Numbered from the stretch's first letter, positions 46,809-57,446 are shown. The stretch is DNA of 64,000 nucleotides from Anastatus disparis (GCA_017163975.1 JAFFSR010000374.1:566001-630000), one strand, 5' to 3'. The notes: generated by a model not told the origin, from the sequence alone. Made by a program: numbers and translations.

Positions 46809-48950
46809 TTATCCCTCGAAGTGCGTTGATACAATTAAAGAAACAACGAAATATTTAGAGTTGCACTCTTTCGTAGCAAGTTCGGCAGGCCAATACGGCA
46901 TTCTAAAACATTTACCGGCCACTTCATCTAGACGAATGGTAAGTAATTCTGAACTGGGCTTTGAACACAGGAATGTATCGATTGCAGAAGAGTCGCACGG
47001 AAGATCAAAAAAGTCCTCAACTTTTGTAAAAAGTTTCAACAGTAGATAACAACTATTTCTTTGGGTATCTTGTAAAACATTCTTAATTATACCAATAGAT
47101 CCATTTCTCAAAATAACTGCACTATCCTGTTTAAATATTGACAAGTGAATTTCTCCTGTGACAACTTTTTTGAATTGATTATAATTCAAATCATTGATTA
47201 AAGAAGTAGAACCCTTTGCATGACTCCAAATAAATTTTAACGTCGACGGATCAACAAATTTCTTGTACGCTGTAGGATCATTTTCAGCTGTTCTTTTCAA
47301 AATCTGTTGCAAATGTTGACTGGGTTTTCGACATAATTTTCTACAATAACTCATATTGTTCTCGTATGGAAATGCTGAAAACGAATCTAGCGCCCCAAAA
47401 GATCTCACATCATCTGGAAGATGTAACAGAGCGTGAGTATTGTAGGAAAGAAATTCTATACCATAGACATCAGCAGCTGTTTCAACGAATAATTTTATGC
47501 ACTTCTCTGAGAAAAGTATAGATTCCGTCGTGTTGAAAGGATTCACCAAAATTCTAATAGCTGTATGAAGGAGAAGAAAGTATTTATAAACAGCAGGATT
47601 GACTAGACCATTGAGAACAACAGGTCCGATGTAAAGTAGTAGCTGCCGTTGCTCAGTAGCTTTGAATTTGCTATGTTTTTGAATGTTGACAGGTTTCCGA
47701 GCGAAATCCCGCGGACAATATTTCTTCACTTGTTCGAGACGATCATTTAACACAAGCAAATTATTATGTTGAAGCTTAGCTGATTGTAAAAATCTACCAT
47801 CGATTATTCCTTGCAAAATTTTTTCCATGACACCAAGACATACCAAATGCATATAATCAAATACTGCATCTGATACGATATTGAAGAGGAGTGCAGCAAG
47901 TGCTGATACTTCCTTATGATGGTCAACATCTATTCTTGAAGTATACTCTTCCTGTGTCCGCGGGCGATGGTCAATTCCTGTGAATACCATAACGCCAGAA
48001 CGAATATGTTCGCCTATTACATGACATTTGGAACAAGGAGATCTAGAACTGTGACCTCGATGACCCAGAACAAAAGCTCGAGCAGGTGCATCGGCAATGA
48101 AGCATCTCAATCGTATATATTTTTGTTTTCCAATATATTTAATTCCAGTTTGCAAAATAGTTAATAAATCATCCACGAATTGATTTAGCATCTCAGTAGC
48201 ACTCGTTGGCTTTTTGGATCTTTTAAAAATACCAACAATTTGTGGAGAGCAAATTGGAATATTAGCTATACGAATTTGTATAGGCCACATCAAAATTTTA
48301 CTTGCTCTATCCAGTGAAGCCTCATCAGTACTGCAATTTATTTCAAGAACATCGGGGATTATGTGAGAAGGAGTCAATGCGAGAATTTTTTGAAGACCTT
48401 TCTCAATGCCTAAATGAAGATATTCGCCTCCTGCTATTTTACTTATCAGCGATGAATCACGAGGGGTTTTCAAAACAGTTTGAGGATCGACATGTAAATT
48501 TGAAAAGCACCTGTGACTTCTAAGAACTAACAAAACAGCTTTTATCTGCTGATGAGTCATATTGTGCTGAGTAAAGACTGAGGCTAATCTAGCTTCGAAA
48601 GCTTCTACATTTTCACCGTCTTCAAACATCGACTGTAAGGAGTTGGAATCGTCATCGTCGATTTCACCAGATTCAAAGCAAGTACATTCCATCTCCATTG
48701 GATTATCGTCGCTCTCTACCACGCACGGCGTTTCATCTGAATGCGACGATGGAGTCGAAAAACCCTCACAGTTGCCAGGGCTAAACTGAGAAGAACAGCC
48801 TTCGTTTTCTGCCAAATTTGCAACTTGTAAGTTATCATTTCGTAAATAGTCTTCACGAGCTCTGGCATACAACCTGTTCATGCGTACTATATGATCATGC
48901 GAGCACATATGCAACGGTTTTCTGGTACGCATTGGTCCTATGGCATACAT
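46809..48950 (-). CDS. CACTA/tnp2-like transposase, intact copy
   Basis: Single exon, 713 codons. The start is the ATG matching 34552 in the other arm; a longer frame would need TTG. Residues 1-110 are variable and Asp/Glu-rich; about 115-150 contain a helical NMTHQQIKAVLLVLRSHRCF stretch. The middle carries FIADAPARAFVLGHRG, a C-x2-C pair (CSKC) and FDYMHLVCLGVMEKILQGII, the Asp...DxMHxxxLG arrangement of tnp2-type (CACTA/En-Spm) transposases, with Asp residues probably catalytic. The last 110 residues have an IGIIKNVLQDTQRNSCYLLL segment. No disabling change is seen. It points toward the palindrome centre and is followed on the same strand by the second gene. Family call is from motifs, not a search. 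Confidence 0.72.
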   Translation of the reverse strand: MYAIGPMRTRKPLHMCSHDHIVRMNRLYARAREDYLRNDNLQVANLAENEGCSSQFSPGNCEGFSTPSSHSDETPCVVESDDNPMEMECTCFESGEIDDDDSNSLQSMFEDGENVEAFEARLASVFTQHNMTHQQIKAVLLVLRSHRCFSNLHVDPQTVLKTPRDSSLISKIAGGEYLHLGIEKGLQKILALTPSHIIPDVLEINCSTDEASLDRASKILMWPIQIRIANIPICSPQIVGIFKRSKKPTSATEMLNQFVDDLLTILQTGIKYIGKQKYIRLRCFIADAPARAFVLGHRGHSSRSPCSKCHVIGEHIRSGVMVFTGIDHRPRTQEEYTSRIDVDHHKEVSALAALLFNIVSDAVFDYMHLVCLGVMEKILQGIIDGRFLQSAKLQHNNLLVLNDRLEQVKKYCPRDFARKPVNIQKHSKFKATEQRQLLLYIGPVVLNGLVNPAVYKYFLLLHTAIRILVNPFNTTESILFSEKCIKLFVETAADVYGIEFLSYNTHALLHLPDDVRSFGALDSFSAFPYENNMSYCRKLCRKPSQHLQQILKRTAENDPTAYKKFVDPSTLKFIWSHAKGSTSLINDLNYNQFKKVVTGEIHLSIFKQDSAVILRNGSIGIIKNVLQDTQRNSCYLLLKLFTKVEDFFDLPCDSSAIDTFLCSKPSSELLTIRLDEVAGKCFRMPYWPAELATKECNSKYFVVSLIVSTHFEG

Positions 48951-51096
48951 TGTTTCCAACTCGATATTAAGTAACTAATAAAATTGAATATTGAATTTTA
49001 TAATTGTTTCAAATGGTGCATCCAATCGAAAATGCAATAATGAATTACAAAAAACGTCCAGCGTACAAGTAATTAATTGTTAAAATAGTAAGCTATTTTA
49101 TAAGTGATGAAAAAAAAGTAATAAAATATGGAACAGGTACTCGGAATTGAATTGGAAAGGTCTTAAATTTGATTACCCTTATAAATAAAGTTGATGTACA
49201 AGAGAAAGCAGCAATTTATTTTCGGAAGTTGTGTATATCACTGTATGAAAAGACCTGCCGATATCGCAAACCTATAATAAAAGAAATAAACAGTTAATGA
49301 AACACTAATTTTTCAATACGAATGGAAAAACGTGACAGTTGTGAGGCTGACCGACATAAGCTATGCTACCACTATGTATATTGATACTAGCAACCGTGGA
49401 TTATTTACGATATTATCCCTTACTAAAAGATCAATTACAGTTTCAATCATAGTTAATCGAGATATTCTAATATTTTCCAATCTAAAATTGAGGATTTAAT
49501 ACTACATGTTCGCATTTCTTATTTTAAGAGCTTCAACACAAATTTTCATTTGCAAAAATCGGCCAATTTTAACTTTGATTATGCCAAATAATTGTTCGTT
49601 ACATTTCATGAAAAATCGTTCCATTACTTTCATTCAAATTTGTTTTTCGGTGTTGTGAAGCTTTGATATTCAAGAATGAAAATTGCTAATCATGAAACTC
49701 TGATTATTAAAAATAGATAAATTAAATATTTTGACTATAAAAAAGAAAAACGATTGAAAAAACGTGGCAGTCGGGGGAATGTCCGACAGAGGTGATAACT
49801 TAAATTATTATAAGTTGAAATTATTATAATGATGAATTCTTAAGTATGCTATTATTAAAATACTTGTATTACTAATATAATGATTTTCAAAAATATTGAA
49901 ACTCTGAAAAGATTGTATGAATATTTATTTAATAAATATTGTAAAATATAATATTATAGTTGCTTAAAAAATTATATTTATCTAAAATAATTGGCATTCT
50001 TGAATATTTGCAGCTTCAATTGGTTTATGGTAACTATAATAGAAAATGAAAATTTTATATTGTATGTTTTCTAAAATTCTTGCAAAAACTATGAGTACAG
50101 GTGCAGTGTCCGTTTTACATCTCCTTAAATTAATAATAGATCATCAAGTTAAAAATAACTAATCCTGTGCAAAAAAATTATTATAATTTTCACAAATGCC
50201 ACACTTTTTAGTTTCTATATATATATAATGGAAGCATAGCTTCTTTCAGCCAGTCGCACGACTGCCCCTTTTTTTTGAATAAATTTATTCATTAGTTGTT
50301 GAAAATTTTGTTTCAATATTATTTATTAAAATTTTTCAATGTTGTACCAGAAATCTAGAATTCTTAAAATTGAATGAATGCATTTATTAAAAAATGTAAT
50401 TGAATATTCTTCATGGTGCATACAGCAAGCTAATGCATTTCTTTACTGAAAATTTTGCTATAAAATGAAAAGATAGTTGTCATGTAGGAGTACAGGTGCA
50501 TTGTCCGTTTTACATCTCCTTAAATTAATAATAGATCAAGTGAAAAATTTCATGTAATTTTTGCATTAAATTTCATTCGATTTTGAATTAAAATTCATAT
50601 GATTTTATAGTAAAATTAAAGTAAAATGTATTCATTTTTTCGCAAATCTGAATGGAATTTATAAGAAAAAAACGTGGCAGTCGTGGGACTGGCCGACAGA
50701 AGCTATGCTTCCACTATATATATGGAAACTAAAAAGTGTAGCATTTGTGAAAATTATAATAATTTTTTTTAACAGGATTAGTTATTTTTTACTTGATCTA
50801 TTATGAATTTAAGAAGAAGTAAAACGGACACTGCACCTGTACTCATAAATATTTTCTCTTTTCATTTTATTGCAAAATTTCCAGTAAAGAAATGCATTAG
50901 CTTGTAGTATGTATCACGAAGAATATTGAATTAAATTTTTTAATAAATTCATTCATTCATTTTCAAGAATTCTGGATTTCTAGTACAAAATCGAAAAGTT
51001 TTAATAAATAAGTTCTTAATTTTAAGTTCGTAAAAATTGAGTATGTAAACAAAAACACAAACTAAAGCCTTAGATGTAAAATCTAGTACCAGAGAG
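48951..51096. repeat. Hairpin-motif region, right arm
   Basis: Mirror of 32420-34551. Hairpin motifs lie near 49330, 49768, 50250 and 50680; GAGTACAGGTGCAGTG or its variants lie at 50097, 50488 and, reversed, 50829. Further motifs sit near 44725 and 63520. Non-coding. Confidence 0.8.

Positions 51097-51134
<38 letters not shown>
51097..51134. repeat. (GA)n flank at the 3' end of LINE 1
   Basis: GA repeats continuing directly from palindrome sequence and followed at once by the (TTGA)n tail of the LINE. Confidence 0.9.
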
Positions 51135-51164
<30 letters not shown>

Positions 51165-51513
51165 ACTTCTATTTCAGGCCATGGGGTTCAACCCCGTATG
51201 GCCCATACGTAATTACAAATTATATACACAATATGTAAAAGATTATAAGATAAGCATATTAGATATTTATTTTATATGACTCGATATAAACCAAAATAGA
51301 AATTATTCTATAATTAGATTACTATTATAAGTAGACAATTAAGTTTATCACATAAAGATGAAAGTAAAGTAATTAAATTTGAAATAAAGGTCAACAATAA
51401 ATCTATGTAACATTTTTACTATTGTCACTTTCGTATCAGCACAAAAAGCAATCATTAAGGACTACATTTTAAAACTGTAGTAGAGCATAGCTTGTATACA
51501 TAGACAACGCTCT

Positions 51514-54500
51514 TCAAGCATCCAACGTGCCATGCCACTCAGTGCGCTTATCATTAAGGAACTTGCTCATTAGTCTCGTTTTAACAACCCAGGTCAACCC
51601 AGCTCCAAAACCAGGAAATAGATTGACATTATTATTTATAAAGTTAGATGCTGTGGAGACAAAAAAATTTAACATCGCAGCAGTGCGTACAACCGGGCAA
51701 ATGAGCATTCTCGCAGGAAGTCTATTTGATGACCTAACCTCTGTATCTATGTTTACACGGAGGAACTTGGAAGCTAAATATGGTGGATTTTGATAAGACA
51801 CAATAGCATGGGCTAGTGCCATTTTAAAGTAGAGCCGCCTATTTTTAACCGATATCCAACCAAGTTCAAGGCGAAAAGGAGTGACCCTATTCTGTCTCCC
51901 AATATTATCGAATACGAATCTGACACACGCATTAAGCGCACGATGAAGTTTAAGATTCAGAATTTGAGGAAGATCATCATAAACCACACAACAGTAGTCA
52001 AGAATCGGGAAGATTAACGCCTCAACCAGTTCCTTCCTAACCTTTCTGGATAATGCATGTCTATGAAACTTAAGAGACTGCAGAGTACCAAAGATTCGAC
52101 CAACTATCGAGTTAACTTGTCTGTTCCAGTTTAATGTACTGGTTATCCAGACTCCCAAGTTTTTAACGATATCTGTGTAAGGAATGGACACGCCATTTAG
52201 AAGAATAGGTGGGCATGACAGTCGATCAATTCTAGCCATAAATTGTTCACTGCCCAAGAACATAGCCTGCATCTTGGTAGGATTCAAAGTGAGTTCATTG
52301 TCATTTGCCCACTTGACCACAGCAGCAACCTCATGGTTCACGAGGTCAATCTCCTTCTTCAAATTTGCCGGTGGAAACGAGTGATAAAGCTGGAGATCGT
52401 CAGCAAAAAGAATATGTTTAGCCTTATTCAGGCTCAAAGAAAGATCATTGATGAATATTGAGAACAATAATGGACCAAGAACACTACCCTGTGGCACGCC
52501 AGCCGAACACGTGATCCAATCCCCAATTTGGTTCTCTAGATCAGGAACAAAGTAGTATCTATTCCTTAAATAAGACGCAAACCAGCGTATAACCGTATCT
52601 GAGGAATTAAAAGAACGAATTTTGTGAAGAAGACGCAAATGAGGTACTGTGTCGAAGGCTTTTGAAAAGTCAAATAAGAGTAGTACAGTTATCATTCTCT
52701 TGTCAATCGCAAGACGGACATCTTCCAAAAGCCTTAAGAGTGCTGTCTGAGTGCTATTTGACCTTCGAAAACCTGTCTGGAGAGAATCAAGCAGGTCATT
52801 TCTCTCTATATGAGCATACATTTGTGAATGAACAACCCTTTCGAGAACCTTAGAAATTTCACAAAGCTTAGCAATAGGTCGTGTCTGAGAGGGAGAGTCA
52901 ATTTTATTTGACTTAGCCAACGGCAGAAGAAATGCTCTTTTCCAAGCATCGGGAAATATACCAGATGACAAAGACAGGTTCACAATTGAGTTTAGGTGTG
53001 GAGATAAAGAATCCTGAAAGATTTTCAACATATCAGTCGCAAGATCATCAGGGCCTACTGCTTTAGATGAAGCAAGACGTAAAAAAGAGTCAGTCACAGA
53101 GCAGTCAACCTCTGCGAACTCAAAGACAGGTAGGTCGTTGCGTATTGGTACAGCAAGAACTTCATTAATCTCGCTGTCTGAGAGAGCCGTTGATGATGAC
53201 GAGACCGACGTATAATGAGTCAGAAGTGTTTTAGATGAGAAATACTGTAGTGGTGAGGGAAGAATCTTACTAGAGAGCCCAATTTTACGTAGTGTTATCC
53301 ATCTATTTGAAGAGTTCAACGAGGTAGACAATCGATTAGATATGTATTCGTTTTTAGCCGTGTCAAGGACATTAGAGACCTCACCACGAAGTCTTCGATA
53401 GTGAGCTAAAGATAACATGGAACCAGAGCGAACAGCTGAACGATATGCTCTATCACGATCCTTCATTTTAGCACGAATATCAGAAGTTACCCAGGGTTTT
53501 TTCTTAATCGTTAGATTACGAGATTTAAGAGGTACACATTTATCGAACGACGAAACAAGGACAGAAGACAAATCATTTACCAGACCATTAATGAGTTCAT
53601 TTTTTGAACCAGAAGTCGCATGGCTTACTTGCGATTTTAGTAAGAGATTACGTGAAATATTTTCATTTAAGCTAACACGATTTAAATTAGAAAAGTTTCT
53701 ATAGAAAATTTTTCTCGTTGTATTTGGTGGTTTATATGCTCTAAATGTGATTGAAATAAGATCATGACCTGCAATAAAAGGTGCTGATGTTTTGCTATAC
53801 GATAACAGAGAGCTGTTATCATTGATGATGAATAAATCAATCCATGTATGGGAAGAATAATCAGAAGTAAAAGTGTGATGAGTGGGTTCAGATGGAACCA
53901 CATAAAGAGCCAACGAATCAATAGCTGAGCGAAAAGTGTCAGCAGAGTAGCTATTAGTTAACAAATTTATATTAAAATCACCAGTTATGACAACATTTTT
54001 ATAAGAAGGTAAATATGTAGAAAGTAAATTAAGAAATTCCTCAGGAAAAATCGCCTTTGGACGTAAGTAAGCCACTGCAAATAAAAGTTTTTCCATGCCA
54101 AAAGATATCTCAGCTATAATATACTCTGCAGTGTTATTAAAGACCGGGTCTGATTGTGCTAAAATATTGACCTTAAGAAAATCACGAGCATAAAACCCTA
54201 CTCCACCTGATTTGCCCATTCTATCTAACCTAAAGAAGTTGTAGTGATCTATAGAGATCACGGAGCTATCATCGAGCTCTGTTAGAAATGTTTCAGTAAC
54301 TGCAAAAATATCAGTTTTATTCAACGTAATGTGATTTTCAATAACTGCAAAAATATCAGTTTTATTCAACGTAATGTGATTTTCAATAACTGAGAAATGA
54401 GTTCTAATTCTATTGACATTGGCATGTGAAATAACAAGGTTATGTGGAAAATCAGAATTATAATGGATTGAGGAATTGTGACTATTATCAGAAATGCAGT

Positions 54501-54615
54501 GCGGAGATAAAATGGAAGAATTTGGACTTAATTTAGAACATGTGCTGTTAGAACAGCGGTTTACTGATGCATTTAAAGAGGTGAGTGAGCTCACCGCAAG
54601 AGAGCCATGGAGTCC
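51514..54615 (-). CDS. LINE 1 ORF2: endonuclease and reverse transcriptase
   Basis: Open from the UGA of ORF1 to the stop at 51514, about 1030 codons, in the same frame as ORF1. The first AUG is deep in the endonuclease (DRMGKSGG), so it is not a usable start. N-terminal APE-type endonuclease: NVNRIRTHF, DIFAVTETFL, ITGDFNINLL, SHTWIDLFI and AGHDLISITF. Central reverse transcriptase: QTGFRRSNSTQTALL, LLLFDFSKAFDTVPH (motif A), CSAGVPQGSVLGPLLFSIFI (motif B) and HILFADDLQLYHS (motif C). No nonsense or frameshift. A 45-bp tandem duplication repeats IENHITLNKTDIFAV in the endonuclease, which may impair it. The protein would nick DNA and reverse transcribe the element RNA at the target. Confidence 0.88.
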   Translation of the reverse strand, partial: GLHGSLAVSSLTSLNASVNRCSNSTCSKLSPNSSILSPHCISDNSHNSSIHYNSDFPHNLVISHANVNRIRTHFSVIENHITLNKTDIFAVIENHITLNKTDIFAVTETFLTELDDSSVISIDHYNFFRLDRMGKSGGVGFYARDFLKVNILAQSDPVFNNTAEYIIAEISFGMEKLLFAVAYLRPKAIFPEEFLNLLSTYLPSYKNVVITGDFNINLLTNSYSADTFRSAIDSLALYVVPSEPTHHTFTSDYSSHTWIDLFIINDNSSLLSYSKTSAPFIAGHDLISITFRAYKPPNTTRKIFYRNFSNLNRVSLNENISRNLLLKSQVSHATSGSKNELINGLVNDLSSVLVSSFDKCVPLKSRNLTIKKKPWVTSDIRAKMKDRDRAYRSAVRSGSMLSLAHYRRLRGEVSNVLDTAKNEYISNRLSTSLNSSNRWITLRKIGLSSKILPSPLQYFSSKTLLTHYTSVSSSSTALSDSEINEVLAVPIRNDLPVFEFAEVDCSVTDSFLRLASSKAVGPDDLATDMLKIFQDSLSPHLNSIVNLSLSSGIFPDAWKRAFLLPLAKSNKIDSPSQTRPIAKLCEISKVLERVVHSQMYAHIERNDLLDSLQTGFRRSNSTQTALLRLLEDVRLAIDKRMITVLLLFDFSKAFDTVPHLRLLHKIRSFNSSDTVIRWFASYLRNRYYFVPDLENQIGDWITCSAGVPQGSVLGPLLFSIFINDLSLSLNKAKHILFADDLQLYHSFPPANLKKEIDLVNHEVAAVVKWANDNELTLNPTKMQAMFLGSEQFMARIDRLSCPPILLNGVSIPYTDIVKNLGVWITSTLNWNRQVNSIVGRIFGTLQSLKFHRHALSRKVRKELVEALIFPILDYCCVVYDDLPQILNLKLHRALNACVRFVFDNIGRQNRVTPFRLELGWISVKNRRLYFKMALAHAIVSYQNPPYLASKFLRVNIDTEVRSSNRLPARMLICPVVRTAAMLNFFVSTASNFINNNVNLFPGFGAGLTWVVKTRLMSKFLNDKRTEWHGTLDA
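54301..54402 (-). repeat. 45-bp tandem duplication in the endonuclease region
   Basis: Two identical 45-bp units starting at 54301 and 54346 (plus strand), absent from LINE 2. They keep the frame and repeat 15 residues. Confidence 0.95.
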
Positions 54616-55854
54616 TCATTTTTTCGTTTCAACTGGCTCAAGAGAGGCCAATTGTGACTCATCAGTAATAGGAATTAACTCACCTTTCCTATACGGACGC
54701 ATGCAGACCGTTAAGTTGCGTACTATCGGGCGTTGATAGTTGAGTTTTTCATAAACAGCTAAAGCCTTTTTAAGCAGTGTATATACTGGTTTAGGCCATA
54801 TAGGACGAGCAAATATATTCCCTTTTCCACCCACACCAAACAATTTAAAAGAAGAAAATCCTCGCAGTTTAGGTGACGCCTCTATAATGCAGTCACGAAC
54901 TGCATCTGATGTAAAGCGACCAACAAAAGATCTAAATTTATGCGTTTGAGAACATTCAGGTATTTCAGAATCTACCGTGGCAACAGGCAGCCACTCACGA
55001 GTATCAACAAGAAATTTAGTACCAAAATCGAGCCCCATAGCCTTAAAAATGATCTCGATTATCTCTCTGTTGCCCAACGAGACACTAGTCGGTATACCCG
55101 AAAAAAGAATCTCATACGAGTCACGCAATAATGAGACTCCAGATGATGTACACAGGGCAATATGGTTATCTAGGCGATCAGACAGAGCGTCATAACGCTT
55201 CTCCAGATCCGAAAAAGAAAGTTTAACCTCCCCCAATTCAGTCCTAAGAGCACTAACTTCAGCTACAAGATTATTATTGGTTTCTAACAGTTGACCTGTC
55301 TTTTGTAGCAGCTGATTAGTCATCTCAAATTGCTTATCAAATTTACTGTTGCAATCAGCTGCAAAAGCCACAAAATATTCAGGTGGTGACATATCGACCA
55401 GTTGATTAAGAGAAATGAGATTAGTCTCAGAAGCTAGAGGAGCCAATCGAGAGGGACTGGAGGCAGCAATCTGACTCAAGTTAACGCCCAGTACACTACT
55501 ATTCACAGATGAGGAGGAGGAGCCTGACTCTGAACGACAACGTCTTCTTGGTGATGGCTCAAGAGAGTGAAGTGGAGAAGCTGCGCTTCTCTTTTGAGAT
55601 CCCTGGTTAGGCAACTGAGAGTCTAAAAGCTGCGTCGGGGCCGAAACAATGTCCTCCGTGGCTACTGCACGCAAGCACTCTTCTGCTGGTTTTCTCTTTC
55701 GAATCTTTTCTCTCATGCAACAAACAATAATACCCTCGCTAAGAAACCAAGAGCTGTCACAACACTTAGTGTGATATAAAGAAGTGCAGTTTTTACAAAG
55801 ATTTGCTGTATCAGTACGTAAAATGGGCTGATTACAAAGAGAGCAAAATACCAT
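54616..55854 (-). CDS. LINE 1 ORF1: zinc-finger nucleic-acid-binding protein
   Basis: 412 codons from the first ATG (MVFCSLCNQPILRTDTANLC); the reading upstream of it has only GTG. The N-terminus has a PHD-like Cys/His cluster (CSLC, CKNC, YHTKCC, VCC). Next come a basic/Ser-rich stretch, a predicted coiled coil (QLLQKTGQLLETNNNLVAEV through LEKRYDALSDRLDNHIA) and a C-terminal domain resembling the RNA-binding domain of LINE ORF1 proteins (RSFVGRFTSDAVRDCIIEAS, ARPIWPKPVYTLLKKAL, VRNLTVCMRPYRKGEL). It probably packages element RNA. It ends KK-UGA, immediately before ORF2 in the same frame. Confidence 0.82.
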   Translation of the reverse strand: MVFCSLCNQPILRTDTANLCKNCTSLYHTKCCDSSWFLSEGIIVCCMREKIRKRKPAEECLRAVATEDIVSAPTQLLDSQLPNQGSQKRSAASPLHSLEPSPRRRCRSESGSSSSSVNSSVLGVNLSQIAASSPSRLAPLASETNLISLNQLVDMSPPEYFVAFAADCNSKFDKQFEMTNQLLQKTGQLLETNNNLVAEVSALRTELGEVKLSFSDLEKRYDALSDRLDNHIALCTSSGVSLLRDSYEILFSGIPTSVSLGNREIIEIIFKAMGLDFGTKFLVDTREWLPVATVDSEIPECSQTHKFRSFVGRFTSDAVRDCIIEASPKLRGFSSFKLFGVGGKGNIFARPIWPKPVYTLLKKALAVYEKLNYQRPIVRNLTVCMRPYRKGELIPITDESQLASLEPVETKK

Positions 55855-55892
55855 GATATTAAATGAGCGCACTAAGAGACATAATACATTAA

Positions 55893-56273
55893 GAGGAGGT
55901 CACGTATCTCTGTCCTTTTCTAATCAAAGAAATGATTTTTTTACAAAAACCAATAGCTTTATCAAAAAATGAAGAGAAAGCCGCATCTTGTATCAAAAAA
56001 AGCAATATTTTCTTTGATAAGAAAGAATTAATTTTATTGCTTCGTTTTCAAGAAAACCTTGAAAAACCAAATTGTCCACCCTAACCTCTATGATTTAAAT
56101 TTTTCAAGGTTTTCTTGAAAACGAAGCAATTGAATTAATTCTTTCTTATAAAAGAAAATATTGCTTTTTTTATTACGAGATGCGGCTTTCTCTTCATTTT
56201 TTGATAAAATTATCAGTTTCTGTAAAAAATTCAATTCTTTGATTAGAAAAGGACAGAGATACGTGACCTCCTC
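55893..56273. mobile_element. 381-bp TTAA MITE in the LINE 1 5' UTR
   Basis: TTAA occurs at 55889-55892 and 56274-56277. Ends GAGGAGGTCACGTATCTC and complement. Same family as 11941-12318. LINE 2 lacks it at the homologous position (about 62085), so it inserted after LINE 1. Confidence 0.9.
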
Positions 56274-56277
56274 TTAA

Positions 56278-57169
56278 GCACTCACCTCAAAGTAAGCACT
56301 TACTGTACTGTTAAGAAATAGACAACTGGTAGTAAAAGATTAAAACGCCAGATCAATAGTGAACCCAGTAAACTCGAAAAGTGGCAGCACAGTCGCAGAC
56401 TCGTCACCGACAGCAATGTCAACCTCAAAAAATGCAATTGAGAAGGATTAGAATGCGTAGACAATACAGAATATGCGTGACTATATGTAGGAAAAATACG
56501 TACCGCCGTGAGCACGCATACAAATTTTAATGCGCACTGCACGGAAACGTTAACGCACTCAGCAACTCAAGCCGCAACAATTTAACCCAAATGCCACAGG
56601 AGGAAACGTGTATAATACTATTCTCGGCTGACAAGATCGATGTGAATGTTTCCACTGAGGTTGATGTGTACTACTTAGGGGTACTTCAGTCCCCTGTATT
56701 GGAAACCCAAGCAGTTTTACAGTATTTAGGTAATAATATAGATCGTTTTTCAGTCCCTCCTTAACCCAGTAGACTATCATCAAAACAGCTAAACCTTCAA
56801 CTTCAAGCTCTTTTTATATTCACACAGACCAGCACACATCGTTACATACACGATACAGGTATTCACTTTATCGACGCTGTGTAACTCGCTGAATTTCAAT
56901 ACGTGTTTTCAAGAGCATCCACCAGGAGACTAGAAGGTAGCCAACATAACCTCAAAACTTGGTTGCACTTAACCTCAAAAATGCCGGCAGCGATACAAAA
57001 ATCCAGTTATTCTACCTTTGCAGAGCTGAGAAAATTGATGAATATTATATCACCTGGAGCTCTGCAATTCGCGCTTGCAGTAAATCTAAAACAAAACGCC
57101 CGTGGGCAAAAAATGCAGAATACAAAGACAGTTTTACGATGAGCTTAAGAAGAACGATGTGTGTCTACT

Positions 57170-57174
<5 letters not shown>
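56278..57174 (-). promoter_or_regulatory. LINE 1 5' UTR
   Basis: About 0.9 kb, GC-richer than surroundings, no long frame of note. The outermost part shares AACATAACCTCAAA, GCAGAGCTGA, GCGCTTGCAG and GCCCGTGGGCAAA with the LINE 2 5' UTR and starts directly in the (GA)n tract. It presumably holds the internal promoter (inferred from family). Confidence 0.6.
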
Positions 57175-57258
<84 letters not shown>

Positions 57259-57283
57259 AGGGAGGGAGGGAGGAGGGAGGGAG

Positions 57284-57352
<69 letters not shown>

Positions 57353-57369
57353 AGGGAGGGAGGAGGAGG

Positions 57370-57441
<72 letters not shown>
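57174..57441. repeat. (GA)n with (GGGA)n blocks between the two LINEs
   Basis: About 268 bp of AG dinucleotides interrupted by GGGA tracts. It forms both the 5' flank of LINE 1 and the 3' flank of LINE 2. The long Arg/Glu and Leu/Ser frames here are by-products. Confidence 0.96.

Positions 57442-57446
<5 letters not shown>

Larger units (their letters stand above)
51134..57174 (-). mobile_element. LINE 1, full-length non-LTR retrotransposon in (GA)n
   Basis: Transcribed on the minus strand: 5' UTR (about 57174-55855, including a 381-bp MITE), ORF1, ORF2, 3' UTR. The 3' end has a GGGGTTGAACCCC hairpin (51183-51195) and then a (TCAA)n-type tail directly joined to (TC)n. The 5' end starts in (TC)n. 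No poly-A. PHD-like ORF1 plus an APE-type endonuclease and reverse transcriptase suggest the CR1/Daphne group (inference). Confidence 0.85.
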
